Assembly: GCA_919901855.1 (NCBI GenBank)
Contig: CAKKQC010000038.1
Location: forward strand, 62,001-126,000
Direction of reading: 5' to 3'
DNA from: a bacterium
Lineage (GTDB): Bacteria > Oederibacteriota > CAKKQC01
Length of the DNA: 64,000 nucleotides
Part shown: positions 40,701 through 49,865 of the stretch, piece after piece
How the letters are laid out: each line of letters begins with the position of its first letter
How positions within the stretch are numbered: the stretch's first letter is position 1
The notes under the pieces: generated by a model
What the model was told of the DNA's origin: nothing
What the model saw: only the letters and a program-made list of their open reading frames with translations
Databases searched by the model: none
Position numbers and translations under genes: made by a program

Positions 40701-42435
40701 GGGGATTCGCAACGCGCCGGCCGTCGCCGCGGTCGGGGATTCGATCTTCGTCATCGGAGGGGACGATGGTTCCTCCCTGATCGCGTCGGTGGAATCCGGT
40801 CTCGTCTTCGGCGCGCCGCCTGCGCCGAGCGCCCAACTCGCGGCGGCGCTTTCCGTCAGCCCGGCGGTGTCGGCCACCGGCCAGACGGTGACCGTACGGC
40901 TCACGGTCACGAATACCGGAACCATCGACGTCATCGCAATCGCGCCGGAAATCCGCGTGAACACGGGTGCAACACTGGTGGCGCTGTCGACCGGGCCCGT
41001 ACCGCCGAATGTGGCCAGCCTCGCGGCAGGTACCGCGACCAGTTTCGTGTGGACGTTCACGACACCCAGTTCCGTCGGCGGCGCTGTGGAGTTCTCGGCG
41101 ACGGGATCCGGCCTGGATGCCCCCGGCGGGAACGCAGTCCGCGCGCAAGCCACCGCCGGGCTGACGGTCTCCCTGAGCACACCGCCGGGGACGATCACCT
41201 GGTCCACGCGGGCGCCCATGCCCACGGCCCGCTATGCTCACATCGCGGCGGCGGTGGGCGGCACGGTCTACGCGATCGGGGGCTACGACGGATCCGTCTT
41301 GGGGACCGTGGAAGCCTATGATCCCGCGACGAACACGTGGTCGACGAAGACCGCCATGCCGACCGCCCGCCTGGGTCTTGCCGGTGCGGTGGTGGGGGGC
41401 ACCGTCTATGCTATCGGGGGCGACCTCAGCGGGGGATGCAATGAGTTGGGGACGGTGGAGGCGTACGATTCCGCGACCAACACGTGGGTGACGAAGGCTC
41501 CCGTGCCCACCCTGCGCACGCAACACGGTGCTGTGACGGTCGGGGGCCTGATCTATGCGATCGGGGGGTACGGAACGTGCGAACCCTTTCTGACGACGGT
41601 TGAGGTCTACAACCCGGCCACGAATTCCTGGACGACGAAGGCTCCCATGCCCACCGCCCGCTCGGCTCTCGCGGTCACGGAGGTGAACGGCATCATTTAT
41701 GCGATCGGGGGAAGAGACGGCGGCTCCTTCCTGACGACCGTGGAGGCGTACGATCCGGGCACTAACACCTGGACGACCAAGGCTTCCATGCCTACGCCCC
41801 GGCAATTGCTCGCTGTCGTTGCGGTGGGGGGCATCGTCTATGCGGCGGGAGGCAATGTCGCCGGATCGGTGCCCACGGCGATTGCCGAGGCGTATGATCC
41901 CGTCTCGAACACGTGGACCACCAGCGTCCCCATGATCGCGGCGCGCGGGGGGGGGCTCCCGGCCGCGGTTGTGGGCGGTACGATCTACGCGATCGGCGGC
42001 TGGGACGGCTCCGGGCCCATGGCCACCATGGAGGCGGGATACGTGGCGGGGTACGTTCCGCCCGCGGGCGGGGGGGCCGGGACCGGCGGCGGGACCACGA
42101 CCCAGCCCGTGAAGCCCCCGGCGGCGGACAAGGTGGTGAAGGGGTCGATGCTGGCGGCGCCGAACGCGCTGGATGTCGAGAACCCGGCGAGCAAGGTCGT
42201 ATTCACGTTTAAGGGCACGGCGGACGGCGTGGTCGAGATCGACATCTTCGACGAGGCGCGGTCGTTCCTGGGGACGCTCAAGGGATCGTGCGATGCGTCG
42301 GGGATTGGCACGGTCTCGATCTTGGGGGCCGGCGTGAACGGCAGGAGGCTCGGAGTCGGCGTGTACTGGGCGGTGGCGCGGGGCGGCGGGGTCAAGGACG
42401 TGCGGCCGTTCGCGGTGGTGAGGAAAAAGAGATGA
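37798..42435 (+). CDS. Giant secreted kelch protein: four six-bladed propellers, PKD- and CARDB-like inserts, FlgD-like C-terminus
   Basis: 1545 aa from GTG (an ATG 21 bases upstream in the -10 region is the alternative). A hydrophobic segment near residues 25-40 ('VPGALALLLSSSAAAS') serves as signal. I count 24 kelch units of ~47 residues with consensus 'TWTTKAPMPTAR..AVVGGTIYAIGG...TVEAYDPATN'. Every sixth unit ends in 'EAG/ESG' instead of EAYDPATN, marking four complete six-bladed propellers. A PKD-like domain follows propeller 2 and a CARDB-like domain propeller 3. The last ~105 residues ('GSMLAAPNALDVENPASKVV...GVYWAVARGG...FAVVRKKR') resemble FlgD-type/sorting C-terminal domains. Overlaps the PorV-CsgG gene (ATGA). 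Confidence 0.85.
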   Translation: MPKGRASRGADRDCRTGIGTRLSRGSAGRLVPGALALLLSSSAAASPWTAAASLPTARSYLGVAAVGGTVYAIGGHNGSVRVNTVEAYDAATNTWATKAVMPTARDGLATAVVGGTVYVIGGANPGLLTTVEAYYPATDTWATRAPMPTARDYLAVVAVGGVIYAIGGYDGGSVLTTVEAYDPATNTWTTKAPMNSSRYYFGAVAVGGTIYAIGGYSGSPRTTVEAYDPATNTWTTKASSMLAPRYGFAVAAVGGTVYAMGGTLDNVSGFATVEEYDPAADTWKAAFSLNTPRHALGAAVVGGTIYAVGGYDAGPVAATEAGCAAGLNVPESVVWSSRASLPAAVDGLSAVALGGVVYALGGNGAPQSVDRYDPAANAWTTMAAMPTGRVYFGAAAAGGTLYAIGGYLGGPHFATVEAYDPATNTWTTKAPMPAVRSQLGAATVGGTIYAIGGYNGSTFLTKVEAYDPATDTWTTKAPMPTARSAFMTAVVGGVIYAIGGVGGGTLLMKVEAYDPATDTWSTRASLPAPRHMGAAVVVGGTVYVMGGDVTGGAPYLATVEAYDPATNRWTPVPAMLAARGAPAAAALSGTIYAIGGLANPSGQLASVEAGWVGAPPNAPPGAPSSPSGPANGKKNHAYAYSVSATDPEGGPIRYGWDWDGNGTVDEWSSLVASATADTRSHSWAAAGTWGVKVRTEDEHGAQSGWSVARSAAITDGGGDISWTTAAALPTTRHILAAAVAGGRIYATAGTLMPSFSELTTLEVYDAGTDAWTTRASLTNGRYGHASAALGGTVYAISGWKDGTGALNSVEAYDPATNTWIARATVAAGRGRCGAATAGGTIYLVGGTDGGAVTTVEAYDRATNTWAGKASLPTGRWGLGVVAVGGTVYAIGGTTGSAAASLATVEAYDPATNTWTTRASMPAARCDLAAVAVGGTIYVCGGQDGSGPLARVEAYDTATNTWTTLNALAGIRNAPAVAAVGDSIFVIGGDDGSSLIASVESGLVFGAPPAPSAQLAAALSVSPAVSATGQTVTVRLTVTNTGTIDVIAIAPEIRVNTGATLVALSTGPVPPNVASLAAGTATSFVWTFTTPSSVGGAVEFSATGSGLDAPGGNAVRAQATAGLTVSLSTPPGTITWSTRAPMPTARYAHIAAAVGGTVYAIGGYDGSVLGTVEAYDPATNTWSTKTAMPTARLGLAGAVVGGTVYAIGGDLSGGCNELGTVEAYDSATNTWVTKAPVPTLRTQHGAVTVGGLIYAIGGYGTCEPFLTTVEVYNPATNSWTTKAPMPTARSALAVTEVNGIIYAIGGRDGGSFLTTVEAYDPGTNTWTTKASMPTPRQLLAVVAVGGIVYAAGGNVAGSVPTAIAEAYDPVSNTWTTSVPMIAARGGGLPAAVVGGTIYAIGGWDGSGPMATMEAGYVAGYVPPAGGGAGTGGGTTTQPVKPPAADKVVKGSMLAAPNALDVENPASKVVFTFKGTADGVVEIDIFDEARSFLGTLKGSCDASGIGTVSILGAGVNGRRLGVGVYWAVARGGGVKDVRPFAVVRKKR

Positions 42436-43856
42436 ATCGGGGAAGAGTCATGAGCATGGTGGCGCTGGTTGCGATGCTCTCGCCGTCGGCCCGGGCCACG
42501 ACGGGGGCGGCGGTGCTCGCGCTCCCGCTATCCGTGCGCCAGATCGGGATGGGCGGGGTGAGCGCGGGCGGGTCGGACCTCCTGCGCGGGTGGAGCAACC
42601 CGGCCCTGCTCGCGGGGCAGGCGAGGCGGGGCGAGGCGACGCTCGGAGGCGTCTCGACGGGCGTGGGCGAGCAGACGCTCGGGGCGGGACTGGGCTGGAT
42701 GCTCACGCCGTCGTGGACGGTCGGGTTGATGTTCATGTCCTATTCATTCGGGTTTGACGAGCTTGACGACACCGGCGCGGCGACCGGGCTGAGCCTGGGA
42801 AGATCGGTCCGGTCGACCGGGGTCCTCGCGGCGGTGCGGCTGGGCGCGGTGGGGGTCGGGGTCGCCGTGCACGGGGTATCCGACACGGTGGCGGGAGATG
42901 CCGCGAGCACGGTCGCGGCCGACGCGGGGGTGTCGCTGACGCTGGACGGTATGGCCGCGGGCGTGGCCCTGCGGAACGCGGGCGGCGCCTTGCGGAGCGC
43001 GTCCACGAACGGGGTCGAAGGAGACGATCTGCCACGCGAGATCCGCGCGGCGGCGTCCTACCGGTTCGCTCCCGTGCATGCGACCGTGGGGTTGGAGTAC
43101 GCGAGCGTGGCGGGGCGCGACCCGCGGATCGCGGCGGGGGCGGAGTGGTGGCCGGCGAAGGCTCTGGGCGTCCGGCTCGGGATGGCGGACCTGGCCGGCG
43201 GGAGCGCGCACCTGACGCTCGGGCTGTCGGCGGTTCTCGGCTCATACGGGCTCGACTACGCGCTCGGGTCGGATGCGGTGGGGCTGGCGCACCAGGCGAG
43301 CCTTACTTACGCGTTCGGGCCGACCGCCGGGGAGTTCGCGGACCGGGTGGCGGCTGAGCGCGCGGCCGAGCCGCCGCCGGTCGATGTTGCGCCCGTGGCG
43401 GCTCCGGCGCCGGTCGCACCCGTGGCTACGCCGCGGCCGGGGTCCCAGCGGCCAACGCTCGCGGTAGCGCAGTTCGACTCGCAGGGCGTGTCCGCGAGCG
43501 ACGCGGCCGTGATCGCGGACATGATCCGCAACGAGCTGGTGAAGCAGGGATCGCTGGACATCGTGGAGAAGGCCAACATGGACAAGGTCCTCGCCGAGCA
43601 GTCCTTCCAGCAGAGCGGATGCACCTCGCAGGAGTGCGCGGTCAAGCTCGGCAAGATCCTGAACGTCCGGTACCTCGTGGTCGGGAGTTTCGGCAAGTTG
43701 CTCGACCAGTACGTCCTGAGCTTCCGGGTCGTCGAGACCGAGACCGCCAAGATCGTGTATTCCGACGACGCCAAGGGGCTGTCCACCCAGCGCGACGTCG
43801 CCGACGCGGTGACCTCGCTCACCAAGCGGCTGGCCAAGGCCATCGCGCGGCGGTAG
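42432..43856 (+). CDS. PorV/UPF0164-like outer-membrane barrel fused to CsgG-like domain, copy 1
   Basis: 474 aa. Signal peptide (MNRGRVMSMVALVAMLSPSARA). Residues ~25-315 have the PorV/PorQ opening 'LPLSVRQIGMGGVSAGGSDLLRGWSNPALLAG' and repeated barrel strands. A Pro/Ala linker follows, and residues ~345-474 are a CsgG-like domain ('TLAVAQFDSQGVSASDAAVIADMIRNEL', 'VEKANMDKVLAEQSFQQ', 'GCTSQECAVKLGKIL', 'VETETAKIVYSDDAKG'). In type 9 secretion PorV binds the C-terminal sorting domain of cargo at the outer membrane. The 4-base overlap with the kelch gene suggests a dedicated partner (inference). Confidence 0.8.
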   Translation: MNRGRVMSMVALVAMLSPSARATTGAAVLALPLSVRQIGMGGVSAGGSDLLRGWSNPALLAGQARRGEATLGGVSTGVGEQTLGAGLGWMLTPSWTVGLMFMSYSFGFDELDDTGAATGLSLGRSVRSTGVLAAVRLGAVGVGVAVHGVSDTVAGDAASTVAADAGVSLTLDGMAAGVALRNAGGALRSASTNGVEGDDLPREIRAAASYRFAPVHATVGLEYASVAGRDPRIAAGAEWWPAKALGVRLGMADLAGGSAHLTLGLSAVLGSYGLDYALGSDAVGLAHQASLTYAFGPTAGEFADRVAAERAAEPPPVDVAPVAAPAPVAPVATPRPGSQRPTLAVAQFDSQGVSASDAAVIADMIRNELVKQGSLDIVEKANMDKVLAEQSFQQSGCTSQECAVKLGKILNVRYLVVGSFGKLLDQYVLSFRVVETETAKIVYSDDAKGLSTQRDVADAVTSLTKRLAKAIARR

Positions 43857-43931
43857 GGAAGCGCGCCCGCGAGCGAAAAGCCTTGCCCTGCGCCATCCGG
43901 CGCGTTGCGTCATGGGAGGGCCTGACGGTGA

Positions 43932-43967
43932 TCATGCCGGCGCCTGATGTGGTACCATCCAGCAATC
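43932..43967 (+). promoter_or_regulatory. Duplicated promoter/leader block of kelch operon 2
   Basis: Same block as before the first kelch gene: TCATGCCGGCGCCTGATG, TACCAT (43953-43958) and a GTG 9 bases further. Only the three or so bases just before 'ATCGTG' differ. It sits in the 111-base gap after the first PorV-CsgG gene, so each cargo/shuttle pair has its own promoter. Confidence 0.5.
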
Positions 43968-46900
43968 GTGCCAAAGGGTCGCGCCAGTACGGGTAATCAG
44001 CGGGACTGCCGGACGGGACTTGGCGCCCGGCTACGCCGGACCTCCGCGGGTTGCCTCGCGCTCGGTTCGCTGGCCGCCGCCCTCTATCTGCCGACACCCG
44101 CTGCCGCGACGGATCCGACATGGTCGACGGTGGCGCCGATGCCCACGGCCCGCTGGCTTCTGGCCTCCGCGAGGATTGGAGGTACGGTTTACGCGATCGG
44201 GGGCTCGCCGAGCAGCGGGTATCTCGCCACGGTCGAAGCCTACGATCCGGCGACGAACACGTGGGCGACGAAGACCCCGATGTCGGGAGGTCGCAGCGGA
44301 CTGGCTGCCGTTGCCATCGCCGGGACGATCTATGCCGTAGCCGGCGACAACGGATCCCGCCTGACCACGGTGGAGGCGTACGACGCGGCCACGAACACGT
44401 GGGTCGCGAAGACGAACCTGCCGGGTTCCACTCGGGCCTTCTGTGCGGTTGCCGCCGTCGGCGGGACCGTCTTCGTCATGGGAGGGGAAAACAACGGTCC
44501 CATCCTTTCGACCGTGCAGGCCTACGATCCGGTCACGAATACCTGGGCGACCAAGGCCGCGATGCCGGCCGCGCGATGGGGTCTAGCCGCGGCGACGGTC
44601 GGCGCCACCATCTACGCGATCGGGGGAGTCAGCGGCACCATGATCCTGACGACCGTCGGGGCCTATGATCCCGCGACCGATACCTGGACCACGAAGGCGG
44701 ACATGCCGACGGCACGATACGACCTGAAGGTCGTGGTGGTGGGAGGAACGGTCTTCGCCGTCGGCGGCACGAACGGCACCTGCCAGACAGCCGTGGAGGC
44801 CTACGATCCGGCGACCGACACGTGGACGGTCATGTCCCCGACGTCGCTCGGGCGGCAGGGCGCTGGAGCGGAATCGGTCGGGGCCACCATCTACGTGATG
44901 GGGGGCACGACGACGTCGGGGGGGGCGGGCGGACTGCAGTCGTCGATGGAGGCGGGCTCCGTGGCGGGGTATTCCGCGCCGGCCGGCCCGCCGTATCCGA
45001 ACTGGGTGCCGCGAGCGAGCGCGAATGCGGTGTCCTACCAGCGTGGCGGCGTCGCGGTGGGCGCGACGTTGTACCTGCTTGACGACGCCGGCAATCTCGA
45101 GTCGTATAATCCGGCCACGGATTCCTGGACGACGCGGGGGCCTGTGCCGTTCCCGGGAACCCTCTACGGCATTGCTTCCATCGGCGGGACGATATACGTC
45201 ACGGGCGGGTACAGCGGCACGTACCTGAACTCCCTGTACGCGTACGACACCAACACCGGGACATGGTCGACCAAGGCCAGCATGGCGGGGGCCCGGAACG
45301 TGGTGGGGGCGGTGGCGGTGGGCGGGAGCCTGTACGCCGTCGGCGGAGGCAGAGGTTCCGCCGTGTCCGATCTCGAGGTGTACGATCCCGCGACCGACAC
45401 GTGGACGACCAAGGCGAGCCTGCCGGTGGCGAAGTCGGTATACGGAGGCGTCGCGGCGGTGGGCGGAACGATCTACGCGATTTCGGGATTCGAACCGGTG
45501 TTGCTGGTCGATACCGTCTACGCGTACGACACCGCGACGGATACGTGGACGACGAAGGCGCCGGTCCCCACTCCCGTATATGCCCATTCGGCGGTCGCGG
45601 TATACGGACGCATATACGTTGCAGGCGGGATCGACGTGAATGGACACACGACCAACTACGTGGATTCATACGATCCGGCGACTGACACCTGGACTGTCGG
45701 TCGCGGCATGGGCACGCCGCGCGAATACCTCGGTATGGCGGCGATCGGGAATACCATCTATGCAGTGGGCGGGGGGTACTCGGGTGCCCTTTCATCGCTA
45801 GAAGCCGGATGGGTACCGGGCGATCAGGCAGGGTCCGTCGCTTCTCTCAAGGCGGCGCTGTCGGTGAGCCCGGCGGTGTCGGCGACTGGGCAGACGGTGA
45901 CTGTGCGGCTCACGGTGACGAACACGGGGACGGCGGCGGCGACGGGTGTGACCCCCGTGATCCAGGTGACGTCCGGGGGCTCGTCCGTGGCATTCGCGTC
46001 CGGGCCGGTGCCAGCCAGCGTCGGAAGTCTCGCCGGGGGATCATCCGCGACCTTCGTCTGGACGTATACCGCGGTGACCTGCGGCACGGCGAAACTTTCG
46101 GCGACGGCTACGGGGACGGATTCAGGAGGAAGCGGGGCGATCTCGGCTTCGTCGTCCGGCTCGGCCGTCGTCGTGGGACCGTACCTTACCTGGGCCGCGG
46201 GGGCGTCGATGGGCACGGCGCGGCAGTACGTGGCCGGGGCCGCGGTAGGTGGGACGGTCTACGCGCTGGGCGGGAACCTGGGCACTCCTCCGGGGCTCGC
46301 CTCTGTCGAGGCCTATGATCCCGCGACGAACACGTGGACGCCCAAGGCGGCGATGAACGCCGGTCGGAATAATCTGGCCGCGACCTCCGCCGCCGGCAAG
46401 CTCTATGTGATCGGAGGATACGACAACGGGACGTCTCTCGCGAGCATGGAAGTCTACGATCCAGCGATGAACATGTGGACGACGAAAGCTCCCATGTCTG
46501 CTGCGCGCTTTGGTCTCGCCGCCGCGACGGTGGGCGGAACGGTCTACGCGGTTGGCGGCGCCGATTCGGGGGGCACCTATGTCGCAACGGTGGAGGCGTA
46601 CGATCCGAACACGAACACGTGGACGACGAAAGCCTCCATGCCCGCGGCGGTCATGAATCCCGGAGCGGTCGAAGTGGGCGGTACTGTCTATGTGATCGGG
46701 GGGACGACGGTAGCGAGCAGTGCTACGGCGGCGGTGGAGGCCTACGATCCGGCCACGAACACCTGGACTGCCAAGGCCTCTCTGCCGACGGGCAGGTCGT
46801 GGCCCGTGGTGTTCCCGGCGGCGGGGAAGATCTACGTGGTCGGCGGATATGACGGCGTTTCATATGTTTCCTCGGTCGCCGTCTATGATCCCGCGACCGA

Positions 46901-49865
46901 CGCCTGGACGACCGCCCCGTCCATTTCCGTGGCGAGAACGGTTCATGGAGGGGCGACCGCTGATGGAGTGGTCTACGTCTTTGGCGGCAGCAATGGTGGA
47001 GGTCTGTATTCACTGGAAGTGGGCACCCTCGGTTGCACGCCGTCTCCATCCGCTCAACTCGCCGCGGCGCTCTCGGTGAGCCCGGCGGTGTCGGCGACGG
47101 GGCAGACGGTGACCGTTCGGCTCACGGTGACGAACACGGGGTCGGGGGTGGCGAACGGCGTAACGCCCGTGATCCGGGTGAGCGCGGGGGCTTCGCTCGT
47201 GACGCTGGCGACCGGGCCTATTCCGGCCAGCGTTGCCAGCCTGGCCGCGGGGACGGCGACCAACTTCGTCTGGACGTACACGACGTCCACGAGCGCGGGC
47301 GGGGCGGTCGAGTTCTCGGCCACCGGTTCGGGCACGGATGCGGGCACGGCGGCGTGGTTGAGCGCGCAGGCGACGGCGGGGCTGACGGTCAGCACGCCGC
47401 CGGGGACCATCACCTGGGTGACGCGCGCGCCCATGCCCACGGCCCGTCAGTCTCTTGCCACCTCGGCCGTGGGCGGCACCATCTATGCGATTGGAGGATA
47501 TGACGGATCATCAATTGTGGCGACGATGGAGGCCTATGGTTCTTCAGCCAATACCTGGAACACGAAAGCTCCCATGCTCACAGCTCGTCAGGCTCTCGCA
47601 GCTGCCACGCTGGGCAGCACGATCTATGCGATTGGGGGAGCCAGCCCCAATGAAATCGCGACAGTGGAGGCATACGATCCTGCGACGAACACTTGGAGCG
47701 CGAAAGCTCCGATGTCCACGGCCCGCTTTTCTCTCGCAGCTGTGGCGGTGGGTGGCAAGATCTATGCGATGGGAGGACAAGCGAACGGCTGCGTCATCAG
47801 TTCAGTGCTGGAGGCGTATGATCCCGCGACGAATTCGTGGACTACAAGAGCCAGCATGCCCACGGCTCGTGGCAGCCTGGCCGCCGCCGTAGTGGGTGGC
47901 ACCATCTACGCGATCGGAGGAACTGCATGCGGCCCGAGTCTTGCCACGGTGGAAGCGTATGATCCTGCGACGAATTCGTGGACCACGAAGGCCAGCATGC
48001 CCACGGCTCGGCAGGGCCTGGTCGTTGCCGTAGTGGAGGACATCATCTACGCGATTGGGGGATTCGGCGCGTCCAATCTGACTACGGTCGAGGCGTACGA
48101 TCCCGCGACGAATACCTGGACGGCCAATGCTTCGATGCCCACAGCCCGCGCGAACTTGGGAGTCGGGGTGGTGGGTGGCACCATCTATGCGATCGGGGGA
48201 CAGAACGGGTCACCCCTGGCGACAGTGGAGGCGGGGTACGTGGGGGCCTATGTCCCGCCGGCGACGAGTGCCTCACTCGCCGCGGCGCTGTCGGTGAGTC
48301 CGGCGGCGTCGGCAACAGGGCAGACGGTGACCGTGCGGCTTACGGTGACGAACACGGGGAGCGGCGCGGCCAATACCATCGTCCCGGTGATCCGCGTGAG
48401 CACCGGGGCGTCCCTCGTGACGCTGGCGACCGGGCCGACGCCGGCTAGCGTGGCCAGCCTCGCCGCGGGTACCGCGACCAACTTCGTCTGGACCTACACG
48501 ACGTCGACGACCGCGGGCGGGACGGTTCAGTTCTCGGCGACAGGATCGGGCACGGATGTGGGCTCCGCAGCCGCGCTGAGCTCGCAGGCCACCGCCGGGC
48601 TGACGGTCAGCATGCCGCCCGGGACGATCATTTGGTCCACGCGCGCGCCGATGCCCACGGCTCGCATGTACTTCGGTGCCGCGACGGTCGGCGGCACGCT
48701 CTATGCGATCGGCGGTTCGAATACCGGAGGCTACGAAATGGCGACGGTGGAGGCGTACGATCCTTCCACGAACTCGTGGACCACCAAGGCGCCGATGCCC
48801 ACGGCCCGCAGGTACCTCGCTGCCGTGGCGCTTGGAGGGCTGATCTATGCCATCGGGGGCGATGTCTACGCGTCGCCATTCCGCTACGCGACGGTGGAGG
48901 CCTACGATCCTGCCACGGACACATGGACGACCAGGACTCCCATGCCGTCGGCCCGCGGGGCGCTTGCCGTGGCGGTGGTGGGCGGAACGATCTATGCGAT
49001 TGGCGGGTTCAATCCCGGCGCGCTTTCGACGGTGGAGGCTTATGATCCGGCAACGAACACATGGACGGGGAAGGCGGCCGTGCCCACGGCTCGTACCGGC
49101 CTGGCAGTTGCGGCCGTGGGCGGCTTGATCTATGCGATCGGGGGAGACAACGGGTCAGCCTTGGCGACGACCGAGGCATACGATCCGGCCGCGAATACTT
49201 GGACTACCAAAGCTCCCATGTCGACGGGCCGGGGAAACATCCTTGCAGCCGTGTCGCTGGGCGGCATCATCTACGCGATGGGGGGAGCCACCGGGATCGG
49301 CGCGACTGTTACGGTGGAAGCGTACGATCCGGGCGCGAACTCGTGGACTGCCGAGGCCCCCATGTCCGCGCCTCGTTATGGTCTTGCGGCGGCGGTGATC
49401 GGTGGCACTATCTACGCGATAGGGGGATATGACAACATCCCGGTAGCACTCGCAGTGCTGGAGGCGGGGTACGTGGGGGCCTATGTTCCACCGGCTGGCG
49501 GTGGAACCGGCCCCGGCACCGGGACGACGACGGAGCCCGTGAAGCCACCTGCGGCGGACAAGGTGGGGAAGGGCTCGATGCTGGCGGCGCCGAACGTGCT
49601 GGACCCCGGCGATCCCGCGAGCAAGGTCGTGTTCACGTTCAAGGGCAACGCGGGCGGGCACGTCGACGTCGACATCTACGACGAGATGGGCCTGCACTTG
49701 GGGACGCTCAAGGGCACGGTGAACGGGACCGGGACGGGCACGATCACGCTGGACACGCTCGTACTGAACGGGCGCAAGCTCGGCACCGGCGTGTACTGGG
49801 CCGTGGCGCAGGGTGGCGGGGTGAACGCGAAGCGGCAGTTCGCGGTCGTGCGGAGGAAGAAATAA
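43968..49865 (+). CDS. Giant secreted kelch protein: five six-bladed propellers separated by CARDB-like domains, FlgD-like C-terminus
   Basis: 1965 aa from GTG, with signal-like segment 'LALGSLAAALYLPTPAAA'. I count 30 kelch units, grouped in five sets of six. Each set ends in an 'EAG/EVG' unit. CARDB-like domains ('LAAALSVSPAVSATGQTVTVRLTVTNTG...FVWTYTTSTSAGGAVEFSATGSGTD') lie between propellers 2-3, 3-4 and 4-5. The C-terminal ~105 residues match the first kelch protein ('GSMLAAPNVLDPGDPASKVVFTFKG...GVYWAVAQGG...FAVVRRKK'). Propellers 4 and 5 use noticeably more A/T at third positions. Likely a surface or extracellular binding protein. Overlaps its PorV-CsgG partner by one base. Confidence 0.85.
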   Translation: MPKGRASTGNQRDCRTGLGARLRRTSAGCLALGSLAAALYLPTPAAATDPTWSTVAPMPTARWLLASARIGGTVYAIGGSPSSGYLATVEAYDPATNTWATKTPMSGGRSGLAAVAIAGTIYAVAGDNGSRLTTVEAYDAATNTWVAKTNLPGSTRAFCAVAAVGGTVFVMGGENNGPILSTVQAYDPVTNTWATKAAMPAARWGLAAATVGATIYAIGGVSGTMILTTVGAYDPATDTWTTKADMPTARYDLKVVVVGGTVFAVGGTNGTCQTAVEAYDPATDTWTVMSPTSLGRQGAGAESVGATIYVMGGTTTSGGAGGLQSSMEAGSVAGYSAPAGPPYPNWVPRASANAVSYQRGGVAVGATLYLLDDAGNLESYNPATDSWTTRGPVPFPGTLYGIASIGGTIYVTGGYSGTYLNSLYAYDTNTGTWSTKASMAGARNVVGAVAVGGSLYAVGGGRGSAVSDLEVYDPATDTWTTKASLPVAKSVYGGVAAVGGTIYAISGFEPVLLVDTVYAYDTATDTWTTKAPVPTPVYAHSAVAVYGRIYVAGGIDVNGHTTNYVDSYDPATDTWTVGRGMGTPREYLGMAAIGNTIYAVGGGYSGALSSLEAGWVPGDQAGSVASLKAALSVSPAVSATGQTVTVRLTVTNTGTAAATGVTPVIQVTSGGSSVAFASGPVPASVGSLAGGSSATFVWTYTAVTCGTAKLSATATGTDSGGSGAISASSSGSAVVVGPYLTWAAGASMGTARQYVAGAAVGGTVYALGGNLGTPPGLASVEAYDPATNTWTPKAAMNAGRNNLAATSAAGKLYVIGGYDNGTSLASMEVYDPAMNMWTTKAPMSAARFGLAAATVGGTVYAVGGADSGGTYVATVEAYDPNTNTWTTKASMPAAVMNPGAVEVGGTVYVIGGTTVASSATAAVEAYDPATNTWTAKASLPTGRSWPVVFPAAGKIYVVGGYDGVSYVSSVAVYDPATDAWTTAPSISVARTVHGGATADGVVYVFGGSNGGGLYSLEVGTLGCTPSPSAQLAAALSVSPAVSATGQTVTVRLTVTNTGSGVANGVTPVIRVSAGASLVTLATGPIPASVASLAAGTATNFVWTYTTSTSAGGAVEFSATGSGTDAGTAAWLSAQATAGLTVSTPPGTITWVTRAPMPTARQSLATSAVGGTIYAIGGYDGSSIVATMEAYGSSANTWNTKAPMLTARQALAAATLGSTIYAIGGASPNEIATVEAYDPATNTWSAKAPMSTARFSLAAVAVGGKIYAMGGQANGCVISSVLEAYDPATNSWTTRASMPTARGSLAAAVVGGTIYAIGGTACGPSLATVEAYDPATNSWTTKASMPTARQGLVVAVVEDIIYAIGGFGASNLTTVEAYDPATNTWTANASMPTARANLGVGVVGGTIYAIGGQNGSPLATVEAGYVGAYVPPATSASLAAALSVSPAASATGQTVTVRLTVTNTGSGAANTIVPVIRVSTGASLVTLATGPTPASVASLAAGTATNFVWTYTTSTTAGGTVQFSATGSGTDVGSAAALSSQATAGLTVSMPPGTIIWSTRAPMPTARMYFGAATVGGTLYAIGGSNTGGYEMATVEAYDPSTNSWTTKAPMPTARRYLAAVALGGLIYAIGGDVYASPFRYATVEAYDPATDTWTTRTPMPSARGALAVAVVGGTIYAIGGFNPGALSTVEAYDPATNTWTGKAAVPTARTGLAVAAVGGLIYAIGGDNGSALATTEAYDPAANTWTTKAPMSTGRGNILAAVSLGGIIYAMGGATGIGATVTVEAYDPGANSWTAEAPMSAPRYGLAAAVIGGTIYAIGGYDNIPVALAVLEAGYVGAYVPPAGGGTGPGTGTTTEPVKPPAADKVGKGSMLAAPNVLDPGDPASKVVFTFKGNAGGHVDVDIYDEMGLHLGTLKGTVNGTGTGTITLDTLVLNGRKLGTGVYWAVAQGGGVNAKRQFAVVRRKK

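Noticed and set aside
37762-41805. Long minus-strand open frame opposite the first kelch gene
   Set aside because: The periodic RRGIVRLHR-like product is the antisense of the kelch repeats. No signal, start context or homology.
38041-49400. Regular DNA repeats spaced about 140 bases, at first sight CRISPR-like
   Set aside because: They are the codons of kelch units (GCGACGAACACGTGGAC...), in frame throughout, with diverged sequence and far too long a period for CRISPR.
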